NCBI RefSeq assembly: GCF_001969365.1
Contig: NZ_CP019312.1
Coordinates: 2,728,001-2,792,000 of the forward strand
Origin: Tateyamaria omphalii
GTDB lineage: Bacteria > Pseudomonadota > Alphaproteobacteria > Rhodobacterales > Rhodobacteraceae
Length of the DNA stretch: 64,000 nucleotides
Direction of reading: 5' to 3'
A program made the position numbers and the translations under genes. This document shows positions 8,834 to 17,893 of the stretch, piece after piece; the stretch's first letter is position 1, and every line of letters begins with the position of its first letter. The notes under the pieces were generated by a model, which saw only the letters and a program-made list of their open reading frames with translations, did not search any database and was not told where the DNA came from.

Positions 8834-9709
8834 ATGAACATCAAGACGGTCGGAATTGTGGGTGCTGGGCAGATGGGCAACGGCATCGCACATGTGATGT
8901 CACTCGCGGGTTACGATGTCATGCTGAATGACATCTCGGGCGACGCGCTGGCCGGTGCAATGGCCACGATTGACCGCAATCTCGAACGACAGGTCAGCCG
9001 CGAAAAGATCAGCGCCGATGACAAATCCGCAGCCCTCGCCCGCATCCACACAACGCAGACCCTTCCAGACCTCGGCCAGACCGATCTGGTGATCGAGGCG
9101 GCGACGGAGCGCGAAACGATAAAGCAGGCCATTTTCGAGGATCTCCTGCCGCATCTGCAACCGCATACGATCCTGACCTCGAACACCTCGTCGATCTCGA
9201 TCACGCGCCTGGCCAGCCGCACGGACCGACCGGAAAAATTCATGGGCTTCCACTTCATGAACCCCGTGCCGGTGATGCAACTGGTCGAATTGATCCGCGG
9301 CATCGCGACCGACGCCGAAACATTTGACGCCTGCGCCGCAGTCGTCGAAAAACTGGGCAAGACAGCGGCCACGGCCGAGGATTTTCCGGCCTTCATCGTC
9401 AACCGCATCCTGATGCCCATGATCAACGAGGCGGTCTATACGCTCTACGAAGGCGTAGGGTCGGTCAAATCCATCGACTCGTCGATGCGTCTGGGCGCCA
9501 ACCACCCGATGGGTCCGCTGGAACTGGCCGACTTCATCGGGCTGGACACGTGCCTGGCCATCATGAACGTGCTGCATGACGGGCTGGCAGACACCAAATA
9601 CCGCCCTTGCCCGCTTCTGACCAAATATGTGGAGGCTGGCTGGTTGGGCCGCAAGTCGCAACGCGGCTTCTATGACTACCGGGGCGAAACGCCGGTTCCG
9701 ACGCGGTAG
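8834..9709 (+). CDS. hbd: 3-hydroxybutyryl-CoA dehydrogenase
   Basis: A 291-residue NAD(P)-dependent 3-hydroxyacyl-CoA dehydrogenase acting on acetoacetyl-/3-hydroxybutyryl-CoA. The Rossmann loop is GAGQMG (10-15). The catalytic dyad is His140 in GFHFMNPVPVMQLVE with Glu152, and NTSSISIT (117-124) and FIVNRILMPMINEA are present. The length equals stand-alone Hbd/PaaH enzymes, not the large FadB fusions. I chose the ATG at 8834 because it puts the Rossmann strand at residue 4. Closeness to etfBA fits C4 acyl-CoA metabolism (PHB or ethylmalonyl-CoA pathway). Confidence 0.94.
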   Translation: MNIKTVGIVGAGQMGNGIAHVMSLAGYDVMLNDISGDALAGAMATIDRNLERQVSREKISADDKSAALARIHTTQTLPDLGQTDLVIEAATERETIKQAIFEDLLPHLQPHTILTSNTSSISITRLASRTDRPEKFMGFHFMNPVPVMQLVELIRGIATDAETFDACAAVVEKLGKTAATAEDFPAFIVNRILMPMINEAVYTLYEGVGSVKSIDSSMRLGANHPMGPLELADFIGLDTCLAIMNVLHDGLADTKYRPCPLLTKYVEAGWLGRKSQRGFYDYRGETPVPTR

Positions 9710-9754
9710 CGTTTTCCGACACAGAAAACGGACCGGAATTTTGGTAAAATTCCG
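9710..9754. terminator. Tandem hairpins between convergent hbd and acyltransferase
   Basis: Two perfect stems in a row: CGTTTTC (9710-9716) with GAAAACG (9724-9730), then CGGAATTTT (9734-9742) with AAAATTCCG (9746-9754) and loop GGT. The second carries T-rich arms on either strand. The position, right after the hbd stop and 7 bases before the convergent stop at 9761, suggests a bidirectional terminator. Confidence 0.6.
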
Positions 9755-9760
9755 CGCCCC

Positions 9761-10678
9761 TCAGTCCTTGAGCGCCATGGTGTGATCCCGCAACCACGCC
9801 ATGAAACCGCGCGGGTCATCCTTGAACCCTGTCACAAATTCCTGATCAAGCGGATCGCCGACAATGGGGCCCTGCGGCTTGTTGCAGGACCGCACGATCT
9901 CGTGCAGCAACAGGCCTTGCCGCAGCATCGGCGACACCTTGTCGGCGATGTGATAGGCGCGGCTGTTTGAACCGGGAAAGCGCATCGGCACGACCGTCGC
10001 GCCGGAACGGCGGATCAGCTGCGCGGTAAAGACGTTCCACTCTGCCTCGATCGCGGGGCCCCACCATGTCTCCGACGTGGCAACGACACCTGATGGAAAC
10101 AGGGCCACCACACCCCCCTCTTTCAGATGCGCCATCGCCTTGGCGCGCATCTCGACCCCTTTGCGCTGCGCATCGGGATCATGGGGAAAGGGCACCGGGA
10201 TCATGTAGCTGCCCGCCACCTCATCAATGGCCGTCAAAAGCGAACGGGTCAGGATCCGGTAATCAGGCCGCACACGTCCGATAAGGTCGGCAAAGATCAT
10301 GCCATCGACCATCCCATGCGGGTGGTTTGCGACAACGATGACCGGCCCTTCCTTGGGAATGCGGTTCAGCTGTTCTTGCGGCGTGGTCAGATCAATGCCC
10401 ATCACATCAAGGCAGGCGCGCCAGAACGCCTGTCCACCCGGTGCGCCCTGCCGCTCGAACTTGCGGATCAGGCGCAGGATGGTGAGCTTGCCGGTAAAGG
10501 CTTCCATCACGCGGATAAAGGTGGCCTTCCAAGGATCCTCGAAGGTCGACGCATAGGACAGGCTGCGCCGGTCATAGGTGTTGAACGACACCTTCTCGGG
10601 CTCAGGCTTTGCAACCTTCGTCATGTTGTGTGTGCTATCGACCAAGCGATCGTCACCTTCTATCGACATGTGGACCAT
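9761..10678 (-). CDS. 1-acyl-glycerol-3-phosphate-type acyltransferase
   Basis: A protein of up to 305 residues of the PlsC/hemolysin-like acyltransferase superfamily, using acyl-CoA or acyl-ACP to acylate a lysolipid at the membrane. The catalytic block is NHPHGMVDG (118-126). The second block is ALFPSGVVATSETWWGP, close to the FPEG-type substrate motif, and VVPMRFPGSNSR is the fourth. This resembles lysophospholipid or lyso-ornithine-lipid acyltransferases in Rhodobacterales. It is 15 bases after ptsH and may be the last gene of the chvI operon. Starts at 10666 or 10624 are also possible. Confidence 0.85.
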   Translation of the reverse strand: MVHMSIEGDDRLVDSTHNMTKVAKPEPEKVSFNTYDRRSLSYASTFEDPWKATFIRVMEAFTGKLTILRLIRKFERQGAPGGQAFWRACLDVMGIDLTTPQEQLNRIPKEGPVIVVANHPHGMVDGMIFADLIGRVRPDYRILTRSLLTAIDEVAGSYMIPVPFPHDPDAQRKGVEMRAKAMAHLKEGGVVALFPSGVVATSETWWGPAIEAEWNVFTAQLIRRSGATVVPMRFPGSNSRAYHIADKVSPMLRQGLLLHEIVRSCNKPQGPIVGDPLDQEFVTGFKDDPRGFMAWLRDHTMALKD

Positions 10679-10693
10679 GCCGGTCCGTTTGGC

Positions 10694-10963
10694 TCAGGTC
10701 TCTTCCCCGAACTTGTCGGCCACCAATGCGCTGAGCGCATCTGCCAACGGTTCGGCATCAGGGCCCGAAGTTTCAACGTCAATAAAACTTCCAATTGGCG
10801 CTGCCAACATTAAAAGGCCCATAATGCTGTCGCCTGATGCAGACATACCATCCTGGCTGACGGTCGCGCGGGCATCGAAGGCCTCGACCACTTCGACCAG
10901 TTTGGCGGACGCACGCGCGTGCAATCCCTTGATGTTCACGATTTCAAGTCTGCGGTGGGACAT
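10694..10963 (-). CDS. ptsH: HPr-family phosphocarrier protein
   Basis: An 89-residue HPr. The active-site histidine is His15 in KGLHARAS and the regulatory serine is Ser46 in GDSIMGLL, so both the EI/EIIA phosphorelay and HPr kinase control are possible. Together with the EIIA and HprK genes upstream it forms the alphaproteobacterial regulatory PTS, which has no sugar permease here and signals carbon or nitrogen status rather than importing sugar. The gap to EIIA is only 2 bases. Confidence 0.95.
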   Translation of the reverse strand: MSHRRLEIVNIKGLHARASAKLVEVVEAFDARATVSQDGMSASGDSIMGLLMLAAPIGSFIDVETSGPDAEPLADALSALVADKFGEET

Positions 10964-10965
10964 CT

Positions 10966-11361
10966 TCAGGTATCTGCGCCTATATTCTGGCTGTCGATAT
11001 ACTTCTTGCCTGCACTCAGGGCGGCCTGCACCGCGTCCGACACATGCAGCTTGCGGCTCTTGGCAAGCTTGATCAGCATCGGCAGGTTAGCTCCGTAAAG
11101 TATCCGGCGGTTCTGCGGCTTGCAAGCCAAGAGGCTCAGGTTCGACGGGGAACCGCCGAAAAGGTCGGTCACCACGACCACACCCTCGCCGGTATCGACG
11201 TCATCGGCGGCGGCGCAAATCTCGGTCTCCTTTGCCTTGCGGTCGTGATCCGCTTCGATGGCGATGGCACGCACGCCGGGCTGCGCACCCACGACATGCT
11301 CAATCGCGCGAAGGTACTCCCCCGCGAGCCCGCCATGTGCGACAATCACGATCCCGATCAA
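10966..11361 (-). CDS. PTS EIIA component, mannose type
   Basis: A 131-residue EIIA(Man)-type domain that accepts phosphate from HPr. The active-site histidine is His9 in IVIVAHGG; VVVVTDLFGGSPSNLSLL is the second conserved block. I placed the start at a TTG (11361) that overlaps the rapZ stop as TTGA, because the frame upstream is rapZ in another phase and the core strand begins immediately. No EIIB, C or D is nearby, so it is a stand-alone regulatory EIIA (often called ptsM or manX in alphaproteobacteria). Confidence 0.9.
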   Translation of the reverse strand: MIGIVIVAHGGLAGEYLRAIEHVVGAQPGVRAIAIEADHDRKAKETEICAAADDVDTGEGVVVVTDLFGGSPSNLSLLACKPQNRRILYGANLPMLIKLAKSRKLHVSDAVQAALSAGKKYIDSQNIGADT

Positions 11362-12239
11362 GCTGATGCCTCTTCGCGTTTGCGGCGATCCAGTTCCCGA
11401 TGCCGAATAGACACTTGCCAGCCAGCCGCTGCAAGGGCTGCCGCGACGGTTTCCGCCATGGCAACCGACCTGTGTTGGCCGCCGGTGCAACCGAATGCAA
11501 CCGATAGATGAGATTTTCCCTCGTCCAGAACCGCGGGCAACTGCCAGAGCAGCAAGTCACGCAATCGTGTTTCGAACTCTTGCGCGCGCGGATCGGAATA
11601 GATGTGGGTTTTGACCCCCGAATCCAAGCCGGTCTTTTGGCGCAGCGCCGGCTCCCAATAGGGGTTCTTCAGGAATCGGCAGTCAAATACCATGTCCACA
11701 GATCGCGGCAGACCGCGCTTGTAACTGAAGCTCTGGATCGACACCGCCAGCTGGGTTTGCTCACCCGGCGAGAACCAGTGCTCGACCTCGGCCCGCAACT
11801 GGTGGACATTCAGGTCGCTCGTGTCGATCAGCACATCTGCACGCTCCCGCACCGGCGCCAAAAGATCCTTCTCCCGCAGGATCCCCGCCTCGACCCGGTC
11901 GGCCTCCGCCAGCGGGTGACGGCGCCGCGTTTCGGAAAAGCGATTGAGCAATATGTCGGTCCGGCAGTCGAGATACAGAAGTTCGGGCATCACACCCGGC
12001 ACCGCCGCAATCTGGCCCAACGCGTCATTGATTGCCGTGGCCGAAAAGTCGCGATTGCGCGGATCAAGGCCCAAGGCCACCGGCGCCTCGCGGTCTGGAC
12101 TGTCAAGAAGCGACCGGATCAGGCGCATCGGCATGTTGTCGATCGCCTCGTATCCCAAATCCTCAAGCACCCGGATCGCGCTCGAACGCCCCGCACCCGA
12201 TGGGCCGGTGACAAGTACAAGGCGGCGGGCAGCGGGCAT
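11358..12239 (-). CDS. rapZ: RNase adapter protein RapZ
   Basis: A 293-residue RapZ (YvcJ family) nucleotide-binding protein. The Walker A is GPSGAGRSS (12-20), with Arg in place of the usual Lys, and YEAIDNMPMRLI follows. The C-terminal RNA/signal-binding region has IQSFSYKRGLPRSVDMVFDCRFL, NPYWEPALRQKTG and SVAFGCTGGQHRSVAMAE. In enterobacteria RapZ controls GlmS through RNase E; in alphaproteobacteria its target is not settled. I chose the ATG at 12239, 8 bases after hprK, because the upstream extension overlaps hprK. Confidence 0.95.
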   Translation of the reverse strand: MPAARRLVLVTGPSGAGRSSAIRVLEDLGYEAIDNMPMRLIRSLLDSPDREAPVALGLDPRNRDFSATAINDALGQIAAVPGVMPELLYLDCRTDILLNRFSETRRRHPLAEADRVEAGILREKDLLAPVRERADVLIDTSDLNVHQLRAEVEHWFSPGEQTQLAVSIQSFSYKRGLPRSVDMVFDCRFLKNPYWEPALRQKTGLDSGVKTHIYSDPRAQEFETRLRDLLLWQLPAVLDEGKSHLSVAFGCTGGQHRSVAMAETVAAALAAAGWQVSIRHRELDRRKREEASA

Positions 12240-12247
12240 CGCGGGTC

Positions 12248-12673
12248 TCACTCCGTGTCGCGTCGTCCGCCTTTCACGTATTGCATCACGGCAAAGGGCC
12301 AAGCCGGAGTGTCTACTTTGTGAATACACGGAAATATGTGATCCAAGATGGGCGTTTGGTGCAGCTCGGGCAAGCGCTTCGTCTCGACCACATCAAGGTC
12401 CACCACGAAGTGCAGCGGCGCCGTCACACTGTGGGCGTTCAGGATCCCGACGCCGCGTGCTTCGATCTGTCCTTTGATGGCCGCGGGGGCCGTCAGCACA
12501 ATTCCATGGGTGGCGCGGGTCAACTCGGTCTGGTCGTCGGCGATCAGCGTGGCGCCCAATCCCATCAGCTGAAGCGCAAGGCTCGACTTGCCGCTGCCCG
12601 ACGCGCCTCGGATCAAAACACCGCGCCCGTCCACGGCAACCGCACTCGCGTGCACACGCAACGCCGCTGTCAT
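12248..12673 (-). CDS. hprK: HPr kinase/phosphorylase, short alphaproteobacterial form
   Basis: A 141-residue protein that contains only the catalytic domain of HprK, as usual in alphaproteobacteria. The P-loop is GASGSGKSS (23-31), LIADDQTEL follows, and IEARGVGILN is the HprK signature loop. It would phosphorylate and dephosphorylate Ser46 of the HPr encoded downstream. It sits 6 bases after chvG, so the two-component system and the PTS share one transcript. Confidence 0.94.
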   Translation of the reverse strand: MTAALRVHASAVAVDGRGVLIRGASGSGKSSLALQLMGLGATLIADDQTELTRATHGIVLTAPAAIKGQIEARGVGILNAHSVTAPLHFVVDLDVVETKRLPELHQTPILDHIFPCIHKVDTPAWPFAVMQYVKGGRRDTE

Positions 12674-12679
12674 CGCAGG

Positions 12680-14380
12680 TTAGACCGGCAAACCAACGAC
12701 AAAGCGCGCGCCCAAGGGTTCGGATGTAATGTCAGCATCGGTGGGGCGAATGTTCTCGGCCCAGATCACACCGCCATGCGCTTCGACGATCTGCTTGGAA
12801 ATGGCGAGGCCAAGGCCCGAATTGTTGCCGAAATGCTCTTCCGGACGCTGCGAATAAAAGCGTTTGAAGATCTTGGTCAGCGCTTGATCGGGTATGCCGG
12901 GTCCGGTGTCCTCGACCACCACCAGCACGCGGTTTTCGCGCTTGCGCGCCCAGACCCGGATGGCGTCGCCGTCCTCGCAAAATGAAATCGCGTTGGTGAT
13001 CAGGTTGACAAAGACCTGCGCAAGGCGCGCCTCCAGGCCCTGCACCTCGATCGGGTGTGCAGGCAGGTCCGTGATGAACTCAATGCCCTTGCTGCGGGCG
13101 TCTTCTCCCAGGTACTGACCCAGATTGCCCAGCATTTGCAGCAGGTTGAACGGCTCTTCCTCTTCCTTGACCAGTTCACTGTCAAGACGGGAGGCGTTCG
13201 AGATGTCGCTGACCAGACGGTCCAGGCGCCGGACGTCATGGTCGATCACATCCAGCAGCTTCTCGCGCTGGTCATCGCGTTTGATCATCCGCAAGGTGCC
13301 AACCGCAGAGCGCAGCGACGCGAGCGGGTTCTTGATCTCATGCGCCACATCCGCGGCGAATTGTTCGTTGCCGTCGATGCGGTTGTAGAGGGCCGCGATC
13401 ATGCCGCGCAACGCACCGGACAGGCGGCCAATCTCGTCGGGGCGCGCCGTCAGATCGGGGATGCGGATGCGGCCCGGGTTCACCTTGCGCGCGTTCTTGT
13501 CTCGACCCAATTCGGCCGCTGCGGCAAGGTCAGCCAGCGGGTTCGCAATGGTCGAGGCCAGAACCAGGCTCAGGCCGATGGACACCAGTGTCGCGATGAC
13601 GAACATTTGCAGCACCCGTTCCCGTTCACCGCGCACAAGGGCGTCGATTTCTCCCGACGCGCTGGTCAATGCGATCACGCCCACGGCCGCGCCGTCATGC
13701 TGGATTGGCGTTACAACACTGAACATTGCGCCGCCGGCGACGGCGAGGCTTTCGCTGATCTGCGTGTCTCCGGCCAGGCTGCGCGCCACAAGAGGCCGCA
13801 ACTGATTCTCGATCGGTTCGGGCGGTGCTGCTTCGGTGCCTGAAAACGGGCGGGAGATCTGGTGCCACAGCCAGCCCAGGCCATCGGTCAGGACCGCAGC
13901 GTTTTCCGTCCCGTTGACCTGTCGCGGCAGCGGCGCAAGGGTGCCCTCACTTTGCGCGACAAGCACTTCAGCGGGATCAAAGACATACACCTCGTGGCCC
14001 GCGCGAAGGTCAAGCGCGGCAAGCGTTTCCGGCACATTGGCACCGTCACCTGTCACCAGGCTCACCGGCGCGCCGGTCGGCAGCTGGGCCTCGATCACGT
14101 CAGCGACCAGCTCGGCCTGCGCGACCAGCGCGGACAGACGCTGCACCGCGAGGCTCTCGCGGGTTGAGTTCAGGTACAGGATGCCTGCCACCAGAACATT
14201 CAGCGCGATCAGGTTGAACGTGATGATCTTGCGCGCAAGCGGTGACGCACGCAACGACATCAGGCCGCGCCGCGCACGCCCGTCGCGCAACTCGGTCGCG
14301 GCGGATGTTTCCGGTGCGACCCAGTCTTCCCCAAGGACGATATCACCGTCACGGGAGGGAGGTGTGCTCGTGTCTCGCAC
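12680..14380 (-). CDS. chvG: Sensor histidine kinase ChvG (ExoS)
   Basis: A 566-residue membrane histidine kinase. It has a first transmembrane helix at about 51-70, a periplasmic sensor region to about 257, a second helix at 258-277, a HAMP linker, and the dimerisation helix with the phospho-acceptor His347 in DVAHEIKNPLASLRSA. ATP-binding boxes follow (LITNAISF, VVVEDTGPGIP, NNSGLGLAISKQIVEAHGG). In Agrobacterium and Sinorhizobium the pair senses acid or envelope state and controls exopolysaccharide and central carbon genes; in this organism the stimulus is not known. Confidence 0.94.
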   Translation of the reverse strand: MRDTSTPPSRDGDIVLGEDWVAPETSAATELRDGRARRGLMSLRASPLARKIITFNLIALNVLVAGILYLNSTRESLAVQRLSALVAQAELVADVIEAQLPTGAPVSLVTGDGANVPETLAALDLRAGHEVYVFDPAEVLVAQSEGTLAPLPRQVNGTENAAVLTDGLGWLWHQISRPFSGTEAAPPEPIENQLRPLVARSLAGDTQISESLAVAGGAMFSVVTPIQHDGAAVGVIALTSASGEIDALVRGERERVLQMFVIATLVSIGLSLVLASTIANPLADLAAAAELGRDKNARKVNPGRIRIPDLTARPDEIGRLSGALRGMIAALYNRIDGNEQFAADVAHEIKNPLASLRSAVGTLRMIKRDDQREKLLDVIDHDVRRLDRLVSDISNASRLDSELVKEEEEPFNLLQMLGNLGQYLGEDARSKGIEFITDLPAHPIEVQGLEARLAQVFVNLITNAISFCEDGDAIRVWARKRENRVLVVVEDTGPGIPDQALTKIFKRFYSQRPEEHFGNNSGLGLAISKQIVEAHGGVIWAENIRPTDADITSEPLGARFVVGLPV

Positions 14381-14425
14381 TGCTGTCCTCTCGGCCTGCG
14401 CCCGTTCTGGGCGCGCTACGCCTTG

Positions 14426-15127
14426 TTATTCTTCGTTGTAACGATAGCCGATGCCATAGAGCGTCTCAATCGCCGAGAATTCATTGTCCGCGCTGCGCAT
14501 CTTCTTGCGCAGGCGCTTGATGTGACTGTCGATCGTCCGATCATCAACATAGACCTGATCGTCATATGCGACGTCCATCAACTGGTCGCGGGATTTCACG
14601 AAACCGGGGCGTTGGGCCAATGCCTGCAACAGCAGGAATTCCGTCACCGTCAGCGACACGTCGTTGCCCTTCCAACTGACCGCGTGACGTAGCGGATCCA
14701 TCCGCAGCTCCCCGCGCTCCATCACCTTGGTCTCCTCGGTGTCGCCGACAACGTCGCCTGCCACCGCATCCTGGCGGCGCAGCAGCGCGCGGATGCGTTC
14801 GACCAACAGACGCTGGGAAAACGGCTTCTTGACATAGTCGTCGGCCCCCATGCGCAGGCCCAGCACTTCGTCAATCTCGTCGTCTTTCGACGTCAGGAAG
14901 ATCACCGGCATCGTCGTCTTCTGCCGCAGGCGCTGCAACAGATCCATGCCGTCCATGCGCGGCATCTTGATGTCCAGCACCGCCATGTCCGGCAAGCGCT
15001 TGTTAAACGCGTCAAGCGCAGCTTGACCGTCGTTATATGTTTCTACCTCGAACCCTTCAGCCTCGAGCGTCATGGAGACGGACGTCAGGATATTCCTGTC
15101 GTCATCCACCAATGCAATCTTTGACAT
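14426..15127 (-). CDS. chvI: Two-component response regulator ChvI
   Basis: A 233-residue OmpR-type regulator. The receiver domain has the acidic pocket DDD (8-10), phospho-acceptor Asp52 in [11 protein letters not shown] and LTSKDDE. The C-terminal winged helix reads [19 protein letters not shown] and [20 protein letters not shown] chose the ATG at 15127 ([10 protein letters not shown]), which fits known ChvI lengths. The gene heads the leftward chvI-chvG-hprK-rapZ-EIIA-ptsH cluster and is divergent from pckA, as in many alphaproteobacteria. Confidence 0.95.
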   Translation of the reverse strand: MSKIALVDDDRNILTSVSMTLEAEGFEVETYNDGQAALDAFNKRLPDMAVLDIKMPRMDGMDLLQRLRQKTTMPVIFLTSKDDEIDEVLGLRMGADDYVKKPFSQRLLVERIRALLRRQDAVAGDVVGDTEETKVMERGELRMDPLRHAVSWKGNDVSLTVTEFLLLQALAQRPGFVKSRDQLMDVAYDDQVYVDDRTIDSHIKRLRKKMRSADNEFSAIETLYGIGYRYNEE

Positions 15128-15474
15128 TGCCTGTTTCCTTATACTGCTCGTACCATTTGTTTTTTCTGCCATTGTTTCGGTTTTGACGTTGCGAATCAAT
15201 CCATAAGTGCGAATCGGTGGGTAAATCCGCTGCAAGACTGCCCAGAAAGTGGTTAGGAATGGCTAAATTGCCGCACATTCCCGCCGACAGTGCACAGCGT
15301 GGAAACACTGTTTGCGCAACCGGTCGCGATGGTGGCGCTAACCTTGGACACAGCCCTATTCACCTTATGAATCCGCGTGTTAAGACGCCGGAATACAGCG
15401 GCGTAATGTCGTTTCGTGGCCTTTGGGCCGTACTCTGACCATCACCGCCGCATGGCGACATCAGGAGAGTTCAC
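15128..15474. other. Divergent intergenic region, chvI / pckA
   Basis: These 347 bases hold no gene that I can support. They must contain the leftward chvI promoter and the rightward pckA promoter. A ribosome site AGGAGAG lies 7 bases before the pckA ATG. I see no unambiguous -35/-10 pair or terminator. In other alphaproteobacteria ChvI and pckA regulation are linked, so a ChvI site may lie here, but I cannot point to one. Confidence 0.6.
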
Positions 15475-17073
15475 ATGACATTTGGACGGGTAAACCCGCA
15501 GTTCCGCCTCGAAGATCAAGGGATCAATGGGCTGGGCGATGTCTATTACAACCTGATCGAACCCGCCCTGATCGAACGCGCGCTCGAACGGAACGAAGGC
15601 ACGCTTGGCAAGGGCGGCACATTCCTTGTCACCACCGGCAAGTTCACGGGCCGTTCGCCCAAGGACAAGCACGTGGTGAAAACCGACAGCGTCGCGGACA
15701 GCATCTGGTGGGACAACAACGCCGCCATGTCGCCCGAAGGCTTCGATGCGCTGTACCAGGATATGCTCGAACACATGAAGGGCCGCGAGTATTTCGTTCA
15801 GGACCTGACGGGCGGGGCCGACCCCAGCTACTCCATCAACGTGCGCATGGTGACCGAGCTGGCATGGCATGGCCTCTTCATCCGCCACATGCTGCGCCGT
15901 CCCGATGCCGAGGATTTGCAGGACTTCATCGCCGACTTCACTGTCATCAACTGCCCGTCCTTCCAGGCCAACCCAGAGCGTCACAATTGCCGCTCCGAAA
16001 CCGTCATCGCGATGAACTTCGACCGCAAGATGATCCTGATCGGCGGCACGGAATACGCGGGCGAGAACAAGAAGTCGGTGTTCACCCTGCTGAACTACCT
16101 CCTTCCCGAACGCGGCGTGATGCCAATGCACTGCTCGGCCAACCACGCGCAGGGCAACCCGGTTGACACCGCCATCTTCTTTGGCCTGTCGGGAACGGGC
16201 AAGACGACGCTGTCCGCCGATCCCGGCCGCGTGCTCATCGGCGATGACGAACACGGCTGGTCCGGCCGCGGCACTTTCAACTTCGAAGGCGGCTGCTATG
16301 CCAAGACCATCAATCTGAGCGAAGAGGCAGAGCCGGAAATCTACGCCACGACCGAAAAGTTCGGCACGGTGATCGAAAACATGGTGTTCGACCCCGACAC
16401 CAAGGATCTGGACTTCGAAGATGACAGCCTGACGGCCAACATGCGCTGTGCCTACCCGCTGCACTATATCTCCAATGCGTCATCCTCGGCGCTGGGTGGT
16501 CATCCCAAGAACATCATCATGCTGACCTGTGACGCGTTTGGCGTCTTGCCGCCCATTGCGCGGCTGACACCCGCACAGGCCATGTACCACTTCCTGTCCG
16601 GCTTCACCTCCAAGGTGGCAGGCACCGAGCGCGGCGTGACCGAGCCCGAGCCCACATTCTCCACCTGCTTCGGCGCACCCTTCATGCCGCGTCGGCCAGA
16701 AACATATGGCAAGCTGCTGCAGGAAAAGATCGCCAAGCATGGCGCGACCTGCTGGCTGGTGAACACCGGTTGGACGGGCGGCGCATACGGCACCGGCAGC
16801 CGCATGCCGATTCGCGCCACGCGGGCACTGCTGACGGCAGGACTGGACGGGACATTGGCCAAGGGGGAATTCCGCAAGGATCCGAACTTTGGCTTCGATG
16901 TGCCTGTGTCTGTGCCGGGCGTGGCCGACATCCTGCTCGACCCGCGGCGCACATGGGACGACGCGGCCGCCTATGACCGCCAGGCGGCCAAGCTGGTCGA
17001 CATGTTCTCGAACAATTTCGAGCAGTACCTGCCCTATATTGATGACGACGTAAAAGCCGCCGCCATCAGCTAA
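15475..17073 (+). CDS. pckA: Phosphoenolpyruvate carboxykinase (ATP)
   Basis: A 532-residue ATP-dependent PEP carboxykinase converting oxaloacetate to PEP for gluconeogenesis. Key parts are RSPKDKHV (60-67), [23 protein letters not shown] with the substrate lysine, the kinase-1a P-loop GLSGTGKTT (237-245), the metal-binding IGDDEHGWS (255-263) and [11 protein letters not shown]. Growth on C2-C4 acids through the ethylmalonyl-CoA pathway needs this enzyme. The ATG at 15475 has a good ribosome site. Confidence 0.97.
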   Translation: MTFGRVNPQFRLEDQGINGLGDVYYNLIEPALIERALERNEGTLGKGGTFLVTTGKFTGRSPKDKHVVKTDSVADSIWWDNNAAMSPEGFDALYQDMLEHMKGREYFVQDLTGGADPSYSINVRMVTELAWHGLFIRHMLRRPDAEDLQDFIADFTVINCPSFQANPERHNCRSETVIAMNFDRKMILIGGTEYAGENKKSVFTLLNYLLPERGVMPMHCSANHAQGNPVDTAIFFGLSGTGKTTLSADPGRVLIGDDEHGWSGRGTFNFEGGCYAKTINLSEEAEPEIYATTEKFGTVIENMVFDPDTKDLDFEDDSLTANMRCAYPLHYISNASSSALGGHPKNIIMLTCDAFGVLPPIARLTPAQAMYHFLSGFTSKVAGTERGVTEPEPTFSTCFGAPFMPRRPETYGKLLQEKIAKHGATCWLVNTGWTGGAYGTGSRMPIRATRALLTAGLDGTLAKGEFRKDPNFGFDVPVSVPGVADILLDPRRTWDDAAAYDRQAAKLVDMFSNNFEQYLPYIDDDVKAAAIS

Positions 17074-17089
17074 GGACGCTCCCGGGGCC

Positions 17090-17806
17090 TTACGCGGCCT
17101 CGGGCACCACATCCGACAGCGGAATATCAAGCAGGTATTCCAGATCCTCGCGGCTGTTGTAGGCAAGGAACGTGTCGATCGGGGCGTCACGCCCCTCGAC
17201 CACCCATTTCAGGACACTGGGTTCCAGGTGCAGGTATCCGATCCGGGCCGCGAACCCCTTGTACGCCACGACGTTCAGAATGAACCCGTAGATCCAGTCC
17301 GGGTCCCAGCGCTGCATCATCTCGAGCATACCTGTACGCCCAAGTACGGGCGCAAGTCCGACACCGCGATACTTGCCCCGCTCCGGCGCGACCCAGAACT
17401 CGCCGTGATACGCAGCCATGCCGTTGATCTTGTGCGTGCCCGGCGTCGCGCGAAAGCGTGACCGGGCCAGATCAACGCCCTTGAGCGGCGGTGGAAACGC
17501 CCTGAACTGCCGCAGCAGATAACCACTCAGTGGGCGCGCAGACAGTCGCACACGTTTGGCCGCCTGCGTATGGATCAACTCTCCGTCCTCACTGCGGCCA
17601 ATCAACCAGAACGCGTTGGACCGGTTCAGACCGTGCAGGTCGGGATCGAAGGGCGCGCCCAGCTTCTGCATGGGGCGTTCTTCGGCAACGATGTCGCGAT
17701 ACTCTTCAAAGTCCGTTCCAATGGTCAGAGTAATCCCCTGTGATACCAAGATATTGCGGCTGGTCGCGATAAATGGCGCCGCATTGCCGGGGAACTGAAT
17801 GGTCAT
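17090..17806 (-). CDS. GNAT-like acyltransferase, function unknown
   Basis: A 238-residue protein I do not recognise as a named enzyme. The middle reads GEFWVAPERGKYRGVGLAP, which fits the beta4-alpha3 acetyl-CoA-binding element of the GNAT fold (R-G-x-G-L/A), followed by WIYGFILNVVAYKGFAARIGY, so an acyl-CoA N-acyltransferase fold is likely. The ATG at 17806 has a clear GAGGAGAG ribosome site. It lies next to an atypical LysR-type regulator on the same strand, 87 bases away, which may control it. It converges on pckA with a 16-base gap. Confidence 0.6.
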   Translation of the reverse strand: MTIQFPGNAAPFIATSRNILVSQGITLTIGTDFEEYRDIVAEERPMQKLGAPFDPDLHGLNRSNAFWLIGRSEDGELIHTQAAKRVRLSARPLSGYLLRQFRAFPPPLKGVDLARSRFRATPGTHKINGMAAYHGEFWVAPERGKYRGVGLAPVLGRTGMLEMMQRWDPDWIYGFILNVVAYKGFAARIGYLHLEPSVLKWVVEGRDAPIDTFLAYNSREDLEYLLDIPLSDVVPEAA

Positions 17807-17893
17807 AACTATCTCTCCTCTGACGCATTGCGTCAAAGTTAAGACAGATTCGTGGAAAATACCCGTAAAACTCGCTGAATAAGTGTAAGTTCG

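Noticed and set aside
15287..15295. GTGCAC in the chvI-pckA region as a third array
   Set aside because: Only a single core is present, without repeats at 11-base steps. Other single GTGCA cores (for example near 34751 and 47120) were set aside for the same reason.
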